Assembly (NCBI GenBank): GCA_900100095.1
Contig: FMTN01000015.1
Span: forward strand, 1 to 64,000
From: Lachnospiraceae bacterium C10
Lineage (GTDB): Bacteria; Bacillota; Clostridia; Lachnospirales; Lachnospiraceae
Direction of reading: 5' to 3'
DNA: 64,000 nt
Under the pieces are notes generated by a model, which saw only the letters and a program-made list of their open reading frames with translations, had not been told where the DNA came from and made no database searches. The translations under genes were made by a program, and so were the position numbers. This document shows positions 14,719-24,435 of the stretch, piece by piece (the stretch's first letter is position 1; every line of letters begins with the position of its first letter).

Positions 14719-15693
14719 ATGATTGTATGGTATGGGATTCTTTTAACGATTGGATTTTTGGCCTTGGTAAAAGGCGCAGATTGGTTTGTGGACAGCAGTT
14801 CATCCCTAGCCGGAAAATTTCATATTTCCGGAGTGGTGATTGGACTTACCATTGTGGCCTTTGGCACCAGTGCACCTGAGTTGGCGGTAAGTACCTTTGC
14901 CGCATTTTCCGGTTCTAATGAGATAGCGTTAAGTAATGTGGTAGGTTCTAATATTTTTAACCTTTTGGGAGTGTTGGGTGTATGCGCGATGATTCATCCT
15001 CTCAAGGTGAATCGTGATATCAATCAGCGGGATTTTCCGATTTCCATCATAGCTGCTGTGATATTAATTGGGACTTGTATGAGCGTATTTCATAGTCATA
15101 TAGTAACCGGTTTTGATATGAATGAAACTGTTGGAACTATGAGTCGTAGTTTTGGATTTTTCCTGCTGTTTTTATTTGTTTTATATATGGCAGTTTTGAT
15201 CTTCCATGCAAAACAAAACCCTGTAAAAGAGGAAACAAGAGACGAGACGTCTGTGGGAAAGAACATGTTGTTTTTAATCGGCGGTCTTATTTTTATCATT
15301 GCCGGTGGACAGGTAGTGGTAAATAGTGCAAAAGAAATTGCAGGATTTTTTGGAATGTCAGAGACTTTAATCGGGCTTACCATTGTGGCAGTAGGAACCT
15401 CCTTGCCGGAGTTTGTGACTTCCGTAGTGGCTTCGCAAAAGGGAGAAACCGGAATTGCTGTAGGAAATGTAGTAGGTTCCAATATTTTTAACATACTTTT
15501 TATCTTGGGATTATCCGCGACCATTCATCCCTTAGGGGTAAACTTTGCAAGCTTTTGCGATATTGTTATTCTGATAGTATGTAGCACAATTTCTTATCTT
15601 TTTGCTTTGTCAAAGCGCAGAATCTCCAGACAGGAGGGCCTGATTATGATTTTGTCCTATGTGGCTATTATGGCATTTGCGATTGTACGCTGA
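14719..15693 (+). CDS. CaCA-family cation exchanger (YrbG type)
   Basis: 324-aa membrane antiporter from ATG 14719, with GGAAAGGAG upstream. Both signature alpha-repeats are intact: GTSAPELAVSTFAAF with NVVGSNIFNLLG (about 53-90), and GTSLPEFVTSVVAS with NVVGSNIFNILF (about 230-265), separated by a charged loop near 170-185. About ten membrane segments. The family exchanges Ca2+ or similar cations for Na+ or H+. The Mn2+ riboswitch upstream suggests this member exports Mn2+ or responds to Mn2+ excess; that assignment is inferred. Confidence 0.88.
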   Translation: MIVWYGILLTIGFLALVKGADWFVDSSSSLAGKFHISGVVIGLTIVAFGTSAPELAVSTFAAFSGSNEIALSNVVGSNIFNLLGVLGVCAMIHPLKVNRDINQRDFPISIIAAVILIGTCMSVFHSHIVTGFDMNETVGTMSRSFGFFLLFLFVLYMAVLIFHAKQNPVKEETRDETSVGKNMLFLIGGLIFIIAGGQVVVNSAKEIAGFFGMSETLIGLTIVAVGTSLPEFVTSVVASQKGETGIAVGNVVGSNIFNILFILGLSATIHPLGVNFASFCDIVILIVCSTISYLFALSKRRISRQEGLIMILSYVAIMAFAIVR

Positions 15694-15838
15694 TAAAAAA
15701 TAAAAACCCCCGTATGAAAGAATGTTGACGTGAAAGTATGATGCCCGGTTTGTAAAAATTGAATACAATACCTTCTTTGCAACGGTGAAAATGTAAGGTA
15801 AAAGATGCAGGGGATGAAAAAAGACCCTCTGTTTTTCA

Positions 15839-15867
15839 TTGTGCTGTCCGTATATTATGAGTATAAT
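15839..15867 (+). promoter_or_regulatory. Probable promoter of the SGNH/MATE operon
   Basis: TTGTGC, a 17-base spacer and TATAAT at 15862-15867, about 44 bases before the SGNH start. 15694-15838 contains no gene. Confidence 0.5.
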
Positions 15868-15910
15868 CCAGATAAAAAACATGCAAAATGAAGTGGCAAA
15901 GGGGACGAAA

Positions 15911-16579
15911 ATGAACAAAGAAGAGATACTGAATCAATATTTTAGAGAAGAAAAAGCCGGAAAGGTGAAGCTTTTTAAACATCTGAATCTTCATGTGAAA
16001 AAGGGGCAGATTTTATTTACGGGATCTTCACTGATGGAGCAGTTTCCGGTCAATGAGATACAGCAGAAATATGACCTGGGGGCGATCATTTACAACAGAG
16101 GAATCGGTGGCTTTACCATTCCGGAAATGCTGGATGCTGTAGAAGAGCAGATATTGGAACTGGAACCGGCGGTGATATTTTTAAATATCGGGACAAATGA
16201 TATAAGCGCCCAGGAATGGAGCAAAGAAACCTTTGAGGGAGACTATAGAAGACTGCTGGAAATTATTAAGGAGCGATTGCCGAAGACCGGGGTATTTTTG
16301 ATGAAGTATTACCCTGTCAATGAAGAGGTGGCAGAACAGATGCCCGGGGACGGTTACATCCGAACCGTAAGATGCCGGATGGAACGGATGGAGACGGCAA
16401 ATCAGGTGGTATGCGATTTGGCGCGTGAATTCGGGTATCAGTACATCGATGTTAATTCTGGTATTGTGGATTTTAATGGACAGGTGAAAAAGGAACTGTC
16501 CAAAGATGGAATTCATCTGTGGCCGGAGGCATACGAAATTATTTTTGAAAATATGAAGCCTTATATTCTGGAGTCGTGA
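15911..16579 (+). CDS. SGNH/GDSL-family hydrolase
   Basis: 222 aa from ATG 15911 (AAAGGGGACGAAA upstream). All SGNH blocks are present: GSS with catalytic Ser at about 40, NRGIGG (about 62-67), GTND (about 94-97) and DGIHLW near the C-terminus with the Asp/His pair. No signal peptide, so a cytoplasmic esterase or deacetylase of unknown substrate. Its TGA overlaps the ATG of the MATE gene, so they are co-translated. Confidence 0.87.
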   Translation: MNKEEILNQYFREEKAGKVKLFKHLNLHVKKGQILFTGSSLMEQFPVNEIQQKYDLGAIIYNRGIGGFTIPEMLDAVEEQILELEPAVIFLNIGTNDISAQEWSKETFEGDYRRLLEIIKERLPKTGVFLMKYYPVNEEVAEQMPGDGYIRTVRCRMERMETANQVVCDLAREFGYQYIDVNSGIVDFNGQVKKELSKDGIHLWPEAYEIIFENMKPYILES

Positions 16580-17961
16580 TGAAGCGGATGGCAAAACAGG
16601 TTGATTTTAAAAACGGAGGAACCCTCAATAATATTCTTGCGACAGCGTTGCCTATGATGGTGGCGCAGATCTTAAACCTCTTATATAACATCGTGGACCG
16701 GATTTATATAGCGCGAATTCCCGATATCGGAACGGCGGCTCTTGGAGCCGTGGGACTGTGTTTTCCTGTGGTTATCATGGTGGGAGCTTTCACCAATATG
16801 TTCGGAAGTGGAGGTGCTCCGCTGTTTTCCATAGCAAGGGGACAGGGGGATAAGGAGACGGCAGGGGATTATCAGAATACGTCTTTTTTTCTGCTGCTTT
16901 CAACGGGAATCGTTTTGACGATCATAGGGGAAATCTTCGGTAAAAATATCCTGTCATTATTTGGCACATCGGATGGATCTATGACGTACGCTCTGCCCTA
17001 TCTTCGGATTTTTCTTTTGGGGACTGTGTTTTCCATGATTTCGACAGGAATGAATCCCTTTATCAATGCCCAGGGATTTTCTCTTGTGGGAATGATGACG
17101 GTTATTGTGGGGGCTGTTTCCAATATTATTCTGGATCCGCTGTTCATCTTTGTATTCCGGTTTGGAATTGAAGGAGCAGCGATTGCTACGGTGATATCCC
17201 AGGCACTATCTGCAATCTATGTGATCTGTTTTCTTTTTGGAGAACGGTGTGATGCGAAAGTGAGACTGCTCTCTTTTCGTGAAGCAAAAAAGCAGGCCTC
17301 TAGGGCGGTAAAAATAGCCGGACTTGGAACGGCGGCATTTATTATGCAGTTTACCAATGCTGCGGTACAGGTCTCCTGTAACCAGGTGCTTTCGGATGTG
17401 GGCGGGGATATTTACATATCGATTATGACGATTGTGAACAGTGCCAGACAGATGATGGAAACTCCGATTCTGGCTTTTTCGGAAGGGGCATCCCCTGTGA
17501 TCAGTTTCAATTACGGAGCCAAACGATATGACCGGATCAAACAGTCGATTCTGATTATGTTCCTGCTTAACTTTGGATATACATTCCTTGTGTGGCTAGT
17601 CATAAGAATTTCTCCGGCAATGGTTATAGGAATATTCAGTGATGATAAAACCATACTGGACGATGCCATACCGGCATTTAACATTTATTTTTCGACCTTT
17701 GTATTCATGACCTTTCAGCACTGCGGACAGGTCGTATTCAAATCCTTAGGGAAGAAGGCTCATGCGATTTTCTTTTCCCTGTTCAGAAAAATTATCATTG
17801 TCGTACCGCTTACCTATATGCTTCCTTACGTGTTTTCCCGGGGAACCGATGGTGTGTTTATGGCAGAGCCCGTAAGTAATGTGGTGGGAGGACTGGCTTG
17901 TTTTATTACCATGCTGTTTACGGTGAGAAATGTAACGGTGCAAATGCACAGTAAAAAGTGA
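16579..17961 (+). CDS. MATE-family multidrug/metabolite exporter
   Basis: 460 aa with about 12 membrane segments in two homologous halves, as usual for MATE (DinF/NorM-like) exporters driven by Na+ or H+. Typical N-terminal run: TALPMMVAQILNLLYNIVDR, then YIARIPDIGTAALGAVGL. ATG 16579 overlaps the SGNH stop (TGATG); GTG 16576 and ATG 16588 are alternatives. Substrate cannot be told from sequence. No terminator is obvious after it. Confidence 0.9.
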   Translation: MKRMAKQVDFKNGGTLNNILATALPMMVAQILNLLYNIVDRIYIARIPDIGTAALGAVGLCFPVVIMVGAFTNMFGSGGAPLFSIARGQGDKETAGDYQNTSFFLLLSTGIVLTIIGEIFGKNILSLFGTSDGSMTYALPYLRIFLLGTVFSMISTGMNPFINAQGFSLVGMMTVIVGAVSNIILDPLFIFVFRFGIEGAAIATVISQALSAIYVICFLFGERCDAKVRLLSFREAKKQASRAVKIAGLGTAAFIMQFTNAAVQVSCNQVLSDVGGDIYISIMTIVNSARQMMETPILAFSEGASPVISFNYGAKRYDRIKQSILIMFLLNFGYTFLVWLVIRISPAMVIGIFSDDKTILDDAIPAFNIYFSTFVFMTFQHCGQVVFKSLGKKAHAIFFSLFRKIIIVVPLTYMLPYVFSRGTDGVFMAEPVSNVVGGLACFITMLFTVRNVTVQMHSKK

Positions 17962-17991
17962 CAAAAACTGTGCAAACCCTCTTTCTATTTG

Positions 17992-18020
17992 TTGTCAGTG
18001 GAAAAAAGTGTTTGTATAAT
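17992..18020 (+). promoter_or_regulatory. Sigma-A promoter of LacI regulator 1
   Basis: TTGTCA at 17992-17997, a 17-base spacer and TATAAT at 18015-18020. It lies 70 bases before the regulator/GH130 operon. Confidence 0.7.
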
Positions 18021-18091
18021 TCCATTAAGACGTCTGAAAATCAACGAAAAGGAGATAGGAAGATAGATTAGAAGAGGGAAAGGAAAACATA

Positions 18092-19129
18092 ATGGCAATG
18101 AAGGCAGTCACTCAGAGCAGGATAGCAGAGGCCTTGGGAGTCTCTCGAAACACAGTATCACGGGCATTAAATAACGATGTGGGTGTTTCGGAAGAGATGC
18201 GGAAAAAGATAAGAGATACAGCGATTGAAATGGGATATCATAAGCTGGTTGTTATGGATGAAAAGGGAGGCATTTACAAGCAGAATATTGCACTTGCATG
18301 TATTGGAAATGCCTTGATCGACAGCTATTGGAACACGTTTATCGTGGCTCTTGACAAGCGCCTGCGAAGCCTGAATTACAATCTGACACTATGCTTTCTG
18401 GATGAGGAAGAGGAGGAAGCGCTGAAAATACCGGATACTCTTTCTCCAAGCTATGTTGCCGGTATCGTATTTATAGGAGTTTGTACCAGAGATTTTGCAA
18501 AGAAGCTGATGGGGCTTCATATTCCTACTGTTTTTATCGATACCTTTTGGGATGTTGATATCAACAATCTGTTTTCGGATACATTGATGATTGATAATTA
18601 TCATGCAGTCTATGATATTACTACTCGATTGATTGGGGACGGACATAAACGTATTGGTTTTTTGGGAGACATCTATACCTGTAAAAGCTACTATGAACGC
18701 TGGAAGGGCTATCGGGATGCACTCATAGATCATAACAGAGCCTACGAGGAGAAGTATTGTGCTATTGGGAAAAACATAGACGGCACATATACGGACGAGG
18801 AATATATCTATAAACAGTTCCGGAATATGGATATGAAGCCTACGGCAATGGTTTGCTGTAATGACCGGTATGCGATTCAATTTATGATGGGACTGAAAGC
18901 AGAGGGTTATGAAGTTCCCGGAGATGTTGCGGTCAGCGGATTTGATAATCTGAAGGAAGCCACATATTGCTACCCGGCTCTTACGACAGTGGAAGGCAAC
19001 AGGAGCCAGCTGGGAAGCAGGGCGGCAGAGCAGATTGTAAAAAGGATCCATGCGCCGAAGGAGCAGTATGAGCTGATCCGGGTTCAGACGACACCGATCT
19101 ACAGAGACAGCACGAAGCGGACATCCTGA
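18092..19129 (+). CDS. LacI-family transcriptional regulator 1
   Basis: 345 aa. N-terminal LacI HTH (SRIAEALGVSRNTVSRALN, residues about 7-25) with the hinge region after about 50, then a periplasmic-binding-protein-like effector domain (RIGFLGD, PTAMVCCNDRYAIQFMMGL, VAVSGFDN). Likely represses the GH130 gene that starts 30 bases downstream in the same direction. The effector is probably a mannose-containing or related oligosaccharide product; inferred from the neighbour only. Confidence 0.9.
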   Translation: MAMKAVTQSRIAEALGVSRNTVSRALNNDVGVSEEMRKKIRDTAIEMGYHKLVVMDEKGGIYKQNIALACIGNALIDSYWNTFIVALDKRLRSLNYNLTLCFLDEEEEEALKIPDTLSPSYVAGIVFIGVCTRDFAKKLMGLHIPTVFIDTFWDVDINNLFSDTLMIDNYHAVYDITTRLIGDGHKRIGFLGDIYTCKSYYERWKGYRDALIDHNRAYEEKYCAIGKNIDGTYTDEEYIYKQFRNMDMKPTAMVCCNDRYAIQFMMGLKAEGYEVPGDVAVSGFDNLKEATYCYPALTTVEGNRSQLGSRAAEQIVKRIHAPKEQYELIRVQTTPIYRDSTKRTS

Positions 19130-19159
19130 TCTCTTCTTAAATTCTATCGAAGAAGTTCA

Positions 19160-20368
19160 ATGAAAAAACCGGAAATTTTATATTCACCTGCACCGGTCGT
19201 AGAACCGAAAGAGGGATGCGACTGGGCAGATACCATGGTTCTCAATCCGGCACTTATTCTGGATGAGAATGGTAAAACGATTCACATGCTGTTTCGGGCA
19301 ACCGGCCCCTGGCCACAGAAAAATCTGAAGGGCTTATCCGATCCGTATCCTATATTTTTAGGCTATGCCAAAAGTGAAGATATGGGAGAAAGCTTCTGCT
19401 GCGATTTTACAAGACCGGCATTGGCTCCGGCTGTGGCATACGAAAAAGATGAGATGTACATAAGAGATGTTAACGGAAAAAGGGTTTTGAATTATGCTAA
19501 CGGATGTGTCGAAGATCCCCGTGTTTTTTACATCGGCGACAGGCTGTATCTTACGGTGGCTTCAAGACTTTTCCCGCCGGGACCTTATTGGGAGAAGGAT
19601 GCCAGAAGAGATAATCTTCCGGATTGGGTTTTCGTAGATGACAGTGAGGCAGGCAGATGCGCCCGCTCCAATGATACGGTCACGGTTCTTTACGAACTTA
19701 ATTTGGAAGAACTGACAAGTGGCAGATATGAGAATGCTTTTAACTATGTGTGTCCTCTGACCGATGGAGCGCGGACAGACAACCGGGATGTATTTTTCTT
19801 TCCAAAGAAATTTATGATCCATGGCAAGGAGCAGCTTTTGATGCTTCACAGGCCAGATGATCCCAGCAGATTTGAAGGTGTGACGGATGTAACAACGCCA
19901 TCCATCATGCTTGCGGCAGCGGAATCCTTTGAGGACTTTATCACCGACCGTGCCACAAATCAACTTCTTGCTACCGGTGAATTTGACTGGGAAGAGGAAA
20001 GAGTCGGTGCCAGCTTCCCGCCGATCGACATAGGAGAGGGGCAGTGGCTTCTTTCCTATCATGGAAAACAGTTGCCGGATTATGGCTACACACAGTCTTT
20101 TATGATTTTGCAGGAGAGGGAAAATGACTTCCCGGAAATCATTCACAGGATGTCCGAACGACTGATCTATGCACGACAGGACTGGGAGTTGCCGGATAAA
20201 TTTCCATGTCCGTGTATCTTTACAACCGGAGCTGTTGTAGTGGAGGATGAGCTGATTATGGGATACGGGGCAGCCGATCAGAAAATCGGAATTGCAAAAA
20301 CAAGCCTGTCGGAACTGGTTGCATACGTTAGGTGTTTTGATTCAGAAGGTAAAAAGCGGTTAATTTAG
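19160..20368 (+). CDS. Glycoside hydrolase family 130 phosphorylase-like enzyme
   Basis: 402 aa, no signal peptide, cytoplasmic. GH130 enzymes are mostly beta-mannoside phosphorylases with a five-bladed propeller. Visible blocks: NPALILDENGKTIHMLFRAT (about 30), NGCVEDPRVFYIGDRLYLT (about 113-131, with the expected acidic residue), a propeller strand ARTDNRDVFFFPKKF, and late GAVVVEDELIMGYGAAD. The last block is typical of the family. Specificity cannot be assigned. It is probably co-transcribed with LacI regulator 1. Confidence 0.85.
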   Translation: MKKPEILYSPAPVVEPKEGCDWADTMVLNPALILDENGKTIHMLFRATGPWPQKNLKGLSDPYPIFLGYAKSEDMGESFCCDFTRPALAPAVAYEKDEMYIRDVNGKRVLNYANGCVEDPRVFYIGDRLYLTVASRLFPPGPYWEKDARRDNLPDWVFVDDSEAGRCARSNDTVTVLYELNLEELTSGRYENAFNYVCPLTDGARTDNRDVFFFPKKFMIHGKEQLLMLHRPDDPSRFEGVTDVTTPSIMLAAAESFEDFITDRATNQLLATGEFDWEEERVGASFPPIDIGEGQWLLSYHGKQLPDYGYTQSFMILQERENDFPEIIHRMSERLIYARQDWELPDKFPCPCIFTTGAVVVEDELIMGYGAADQKIGIAKTSLSELVAYVRCFDSEGKKRLI

Positions 20369-20378
20369 TTAAAACCGT

Positions 20379-20396
20379 GTTTAAATTTGGCTAAAC
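20379..20396 (+). promoter_or_regulatory. Possible operator of LacI regulator 2
   Basis: GTTTA and TAAAC form an inverted repeat 47 bases before the regulator. A related GGTTAA/TTAAAACC pair overlaps the GH130 stop, and similar sites occur near 22576 before the sugar-binding protein gene. Candidate shared operators. Confidence 0.35.
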
Positions 20397-20442
20397 AAAT
20401 GATATACTTACTTTAAACGTAGTATACAGATGAGGTTTGGTC

Positions 20443-21471
20443 ATGGCAAAAAATGTAAAACTATCCGATATAGCCGAGCGCCTGGGGGTCAGTGCAGTAA
20501 CGGTTTCCAAGGCGTTGTCCGGTAAAAAGGGCGTCAGTGAAGATATGCGTACCAGAATCATTCAACTGGCGAATGAGCTGGGGTATAGGCAGCCTTCTTC
20601 CGGCAGGCAGAATACAACGGTTTCCAAAAGCTGCAATATTGCGGTGCTCATACACGAGCGGTATTTAGCTAAATATGATTCCTTTTATCTGAGATTGTAT
20701 CAGTATATCGCTGCCTGCTCGGCATCGAAGGGCAGTTTTACTCTGATGGAAGTGGTTACCGGTGATGCCGAGAAGAAATGCACGATGCCTATGGTGATCC
20801 GGGAAAATAAAGCGGATGCAGTTATTATTCTGGGCAAATATTCAGGTAAATATGTCAAGGCGTTGAATGGTTATCTGGGACAGATGCCGTATGTCTATCT
20901 GGATAACAGTAATGTGAATACAGATGCGGACAGCGTTATTTCCGACAGCTTTTACGGAGCCTATTATCTGACCAACTATCTTTTTGAAATGGGACACACC
21001 GGGATTGGTTTTGTGGGAAATATACTGGGAACCACATCTATAACGGATCGTTATTTAGGCTACCTGAAATCTCTTTTGGAGCATGGTGTGGACCTGCGGA
21101 CAGACTGGATCATCGATGACCGCAGTGAGGATACGGGCATCATGTATTCCTCCGACAACCTTGCGTTACCGGAGCAGATGCCGAGTGCCTTTGTATGCAA
21201 CTGTGATCTGGCAGCCAGCACCCTGATCAAACGTCTTGAAAATGACGGATACAAGGTGCCGGAGGATTTCTCCGTGGTCGGCTACGATAATTACCTGTAC
21301 CCTGGCATGTGTGATGTGAAGATTACCACATACGAGGTGGATATGGAGGAGATGGCGATGGAAAGCCTGAATATTCTCCTGAAAAAAATGGCAGGTGAGC
21401 CATACAAGCCGGGTACCCACATCATCGAAGGACGGCTTATTACCGGAGATAGCGTAAAGCAGCTGGGATAG
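20443..21471 (+). CDS. LacI-family transcriptional regulator 2
   Basis: 342 aa from ATG 20443 (TTG 20437 is in frame but less likely). HTH at about 5-24 (LSDIAERLGVSAVTVSKALS), then the ligand-binding domain (YYLTNYLFEMGHTGIGFVGN, SAFVCNCDLAASTLI, FSVVGYDNYLYPG). It ends 2 bases before the convergent AraC gene's stop. Probably part of the control of the nearby sugar-binding lipoproteins. Confidence 0.9.
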   Translation: MAKNVKLSDIAERLGVSAVTVSKALSGKKGVSEDMRTRIIQLANELGYRQPSSGRQNTTVSKSCNIAVLIHERYLAKYDSFYLRLYQYIAACSASKGSFTLMEVVTGDAEKKCTMPMVIRENKADAVIILGKYSGKYVKALNGYLGQMPYVYLDNSNVNTDADSVISDSFYGAYYLTNYLFEMGHTGIGFVGNILGTTSITDRYLGYLKSLLEHGVDLRTDWIIDDRSEDTGIMYSSDNLALPEQMPSAFVCNCDLAASTLIKRLENDGYKVPEDFSVVGYDNYLYPGMCDVKITTYEVDMEEMAMESLNILLKKMAGEPYKPGTHIIEGRLITGDSVKQLG

Positions 21472-21472
21472 A

Positions 21473-22426
21473 CTAAAAAGAATATGGACCCGGGAGATTG
21501 TCTCCCAGGGTGGAATGATGCTGGCGATACTTTAGTGGAGTATCGCCGGTTTCTTTTTTGAACAATCGTATAAAGTGGGTGGTGTTAGGGATGCCTACCG
21601 CATTGCCGATTTCCACCACGGAATGATCCGTATCCAGAAGCATCTGCCGGGCTGTGTTGATTCGCACAGAGTTCAGGTACTTCAGGGGAGAAATATGGTA
21701 GGTGGCGGAGAAATCTCTGCACAGCCGGTATTTATTGATGTTAAGTTCCTCCTGCAAAAGATCCAGCGTGAGGTATTCAGCATATCGTGTATCAAGTAAT
21801 TTTTTCAGCTTATGGATATAGGGGATGTTTTCATCCCCTTCTTCGGCCTTTTTTTGCACATGCAGCAGGCGCACAAACACATACTGAAAAATAAGGGATT
21901 CCGTGAACAATGCAGCCTCCTCCTGTCCGGCAATCAGTTCGTTGAGCTTTGAAAGGGAATGGACAATAAAATCGTGCATATCAAATTCCTTATGGAAATA
22001 GGATTGACTGTCTGCGGAGGATCTTAATGTGTTGACATAGGAATCCGCTGTGGCTCCGGAAACAAAATATATATACATGGAGGATACCTTGCTGATTGTC
22101 TTGATGTTGTAGGTTTTATTCCTGTAGCCGACAAATACAAGCTTTTTCTCGCCGATGGTCTGGCAGGAATCCGATGCAAAACTTATGCGCCCCTCACTTA
22201 CATAAATGCACAGATATTCATTGCTGGTTGTGATGTTCAGATCCACATTCCGGTCGAAGGAGATGATTCCACCGTAGGCGGCGTAAGGAAGAATATCATC
22301 CGGCTGCGCCAGTGCATTCTTATGAAACCGGCTGATATCGCAGCAGGAAGGCAGTGTGTCCTTGACGAGGGCCGGTTTTAAGAAAGTAAATCGCTCGGAT
22401 AGAAAACGCATCGTAACTTCTTCCAT
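21473..22426 (-). CDS. AraC-family transcriptional regulator
   Basis: 317 aa, start at 22426 with AAGGAG 5 bases before the ATG. N-terminal cupin-like sensing region (about 30-130), then a C-terminal double HTH (about 215-305): LTLDLLQEELNINKYRLCRD and ISPLKYLNSVRINTARQML, then VVEIGNAVGIPNTTHFIRLF. Divergent from the sugar-binding protein gene at 22801, so probably its activator. A copy of the multi-hairpin repeat lies 14 bases upstream of its start and could affect its transcript or promoter. Confidence 0.9.
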   Translation of the reverse strand: MEEVTMRFLSERFTFLKPALVKDTLPSCCDISRFHKNALAQPDDILPYAAYGGIISFDRNVDLNITTSNEYLCIYVSEGRISFASDSCQTIGEKKLVFVGYRNKTYNIKTISKVSSMYIYFVSGATADSYVNTLRSSADSQSYFHKEFDMHDFIVHSLSKLNELIAGQEEAALFTESLIFQYVFVRLLHVQKKAEEGDENIPYIHKLKKLLDTRYAEYLTLDLLQEELNINKYRLCRDFSATYHISPLKYLNSVRINTARQMLLDTDHSVVEIGNAVGIPNTTHFIRLFKKETGDTPLKYRQHHSTLGDNLPGPYSF

Positions 22427-22440
22427 AAAATCTCCTTGAG

Positions 22441-22568
22441 TTTAACTCAGTCGGGGTACAAGCTCCGACTGAGTTAAACGCTCCGCGAGGATGCGCACGG
22501 ATTCGGACAGGAATTTGTCTGCTGAAGCAGACCCGAATCCGGCGCGCAAGACTCGCGAGCGAGTCTTG
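22441..22568 (-). repeat. Multi-hairpin repeat element, copy 2
   Basis: The 128-bp reverse-orientation copy of 13533-13661, with the same three stems and near identity. It lies between the divergent AraC and sugar-binding-protein genes. The remaining 22569-22800 is AT-rich and holds possible operators and a TATAAT at 22745. Confidence 0.9.
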
Positions 22569-22575
22569 ATCGACA

Positions 22576-22597
22576 GGTTAAAATTAGTTTTATTAAC
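22576..22597 (+). promoter_or_regulatory. Possible LacI/AraC operator
   Basis: GTTAA and TTAAC half-sites in opposite orientation with further GGTTAAA near 22618, upstream of the sugar-binding protein gene. They resemble the half-sites around 20358-20396. Confidence 0.3.
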
Positions 22598-22800
22598 GGT
22601 TCAGTAGGGTAAAATAGGTTAAATTGATAGCTGATTTACACAAAAATGACAAAATAAAACCATCAATTTATACAAAAACAAGCCGAAAATCAATAATGAA
22701 TGATTATTAGCAATAATAATAGATGACTAAAATATAAATGTCAATATAATTAAATTAAACCAAGCAAGAAAGTTTTTTTAAAAAAAGGAGGAAAGAAACG

Positions 22801-24183
22801 GTGAAAGGAAGAAAAGTAATGGCATTTGCTCTGGCATCATCGATGCTGGTGACAATGGCGGGATGTGGCAGCAAAGCAACTGGTGCATCCAAAGGGAACG
22901 AGGATGGGGATTTAACAGCTTATGAAGATATTGAACTGGGAAAGGATTTTACCGACCTGAAAGCTTCCATATCCATGTTTAACAACAGAACGGACCTCTC
23001 TTCCGACGATTACGGCGGAGTTACATGGAAAGAGTATCTGGCGGAGTTTAACAAAGTCTATCCGAACATAGACGTCAAGATTACAACGGATACCAACTAC
23101 AAGGAAGACGCACTTACGCATTTGCAGTCAGGGGACTATGAGACCATTATGGGAATTCCTGCAATCGACAGTGTCGATTACAGTACCTATTTTATGTCTT
23201 ACGGTGACTATGATACGATTTCGAAACATGTAAACTACGCGGATGAGAGAATGTATCAGAAGCAGGTCTACGGTATTCCGTTTACGGCGACAACGGAGGG
23301 AGTTGTATATAACAAGAAGGTATTTGCGGATGCCGGTATTACGGAAACACCGAAGACACCGGAGGAATTTATTTCTGCACTTAAGAAGATCAAAGAGAAG
23401 ACAGATGCGATTCCGCTGTACACCAACTATGCAGCAGGCTGGACCATGGGTGTGTGGGATATGTACACAGGTGTGAGTGCAACCGGTGATGAGGCCTATG
23501 CCAAGCAGAAGCTGATTCATACAAAGGAACCGTTTAAGGACTACGGTGACAACACCCATCCGTATTCGGTCTACAAGATTCTTTATGATGCAGTGGCCGG
23601 TGGTCTAACCGAAGAGGATTACAGTACGACAGACTGGGAAGGCTGTAAGGGTATGATGAACAATGGCAAGATCGCCTGCATGGTACTTGGTTCCTGGGCT
23701 GTTCCGCAAATAAAGGCAGCCGGTCCGAATGCCGATGATATCGGATATATGGCATTCCCGATCACAATCGAAGGCAAGCAGTATGCCAAGGCAGGAGCGG
23801 ACTATTGCTTCGGTATCAATACAAACGCATCAAAAGATGAGAAGCAGGCGGCTTTGATCTTTGTAAAATGGATGGCAGAGGAAGCCGGATATTCCTACAA
23901 CGAGGATGGTCTTCCGGTATCCACAAAGAATACAAAAACAAAGCTTTCCTTCGATGGGGTAAGTTTTATTGATGATTTACCACCACTGGACGGGGAAGAA
24001 GATCTGTTAAATGAACTTAATGCTGAGACAGAGCTGAATGTCAACAATGGTGGTGACCAGAAAATCCAGGAGCTGGTTGAGCATGCCGCCAATAAAGATA
24101 TGACATTTGATGAAATCATGGATTCCTGGAATAAGCTTTGGACTGATGCCCAGGACAGCCTCGGGGTGGAGACGCTGTATTGA
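22801..24183 (+). CDS. Sugar ABC-type solute-binding lipoprotein 1
   Basis: 460 aa with GTG start after AAAAAAGGAGGAAAG. Type II signal with lipobox MAGC (Cys22), so anchored on the outer face of the membrane. Family 1 extracellular solute-binding fold: LAEFNKVYPNIDVKITTDTN, YGIPFTATTEGVVYNKKVFA, GKIACMVLGSWAVPQIK. Such proteins feed carbohydrate ABC importers, but no permease or ATPase gene lies anywhere near. A sensor kinase and a second binding protein follow, which suggests a sensing role or use of transporters encoded elsewhere. Confidence 0.9.
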   Translation: MKGRKVMAFALASSMLVTMAGCGSKATGASKGNEDGDLTAYEDIELGKDFTDLKASISMFNNRTDLSSDDYGGVTWKEYLAEFNKVYPNIDVKITTDTNYKEDALTHLQSGDYETIMGIPAIDSVDYSTYFMSYGDYDTISKHVNYADERMYQKQVYGIPFTATTEGVVYNKKVFADAGITETPKTPEEFISALKKIKEKTDAIPLYTNYAAGWTMGVWDMYTGVSATGDEAYAKQKLIHTKEPFKDYGDNTHPYSVYKILYDAVAGGLTEEDYSTTDWEGCKGMMNNGKIACMVLGSWAVPQIKAAGPNADDIGYMAFPITIEGKQYAKAGADYCFGINTNASKDEKQAALIFVKWMAEEAGYSYNEDGLPVSTKNTKTKLSFDGVSFIDDLPPLDGEEDLLNELNAETELNVNNGGDQKIQELVEHAANKDMTFDEIMDSWNKLWTDAQDSLGVETLY

Positions 24184-24229
24184 TTGACAGTATTCTAACG
24201 TACATGTTAGAAGGAAGGCGTTATAGGTA

Positions 24230-24271
24230 GCGAGACTTTTCCACAGTTTTTGCTGTGGGAAGGTCTCTTTT
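24230..24271 (+). terminator. Intrinsic terminator after binding protein 1
   Basis: GAGAC-TTCCACAG/CTGTGGGAA-GTCTC stem, then TTTTG. The TAGCGAGACTTTTCCACAG strand closely resembles the riboswitch terminator at 14593, though no aptamer precedes it. Confidence 0.6.
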
Positions 24272-24435
24272 GTCATTAATAAGGAAAAGGAAAGACAAAG
24301 GAAATTCCATTCAAACCGTGAAAAATACAGCCATGCATGATATCATTAAGGTAATCTATAAATTTTCCGGTCAAACCGGAAGAAGAATGTTATCCGAAAG
24401 GGGAATGGATCTAACAGGAAACGAAGGAGGAGCCA

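Noticed and set aside
24222-24271. A second yybP-ykoY riboswitch
   Set aside because: Only the terminator-like part matches; the upstream bases belong to the binding-protein coding end and lack the GGGAGTAGC and inner stems.
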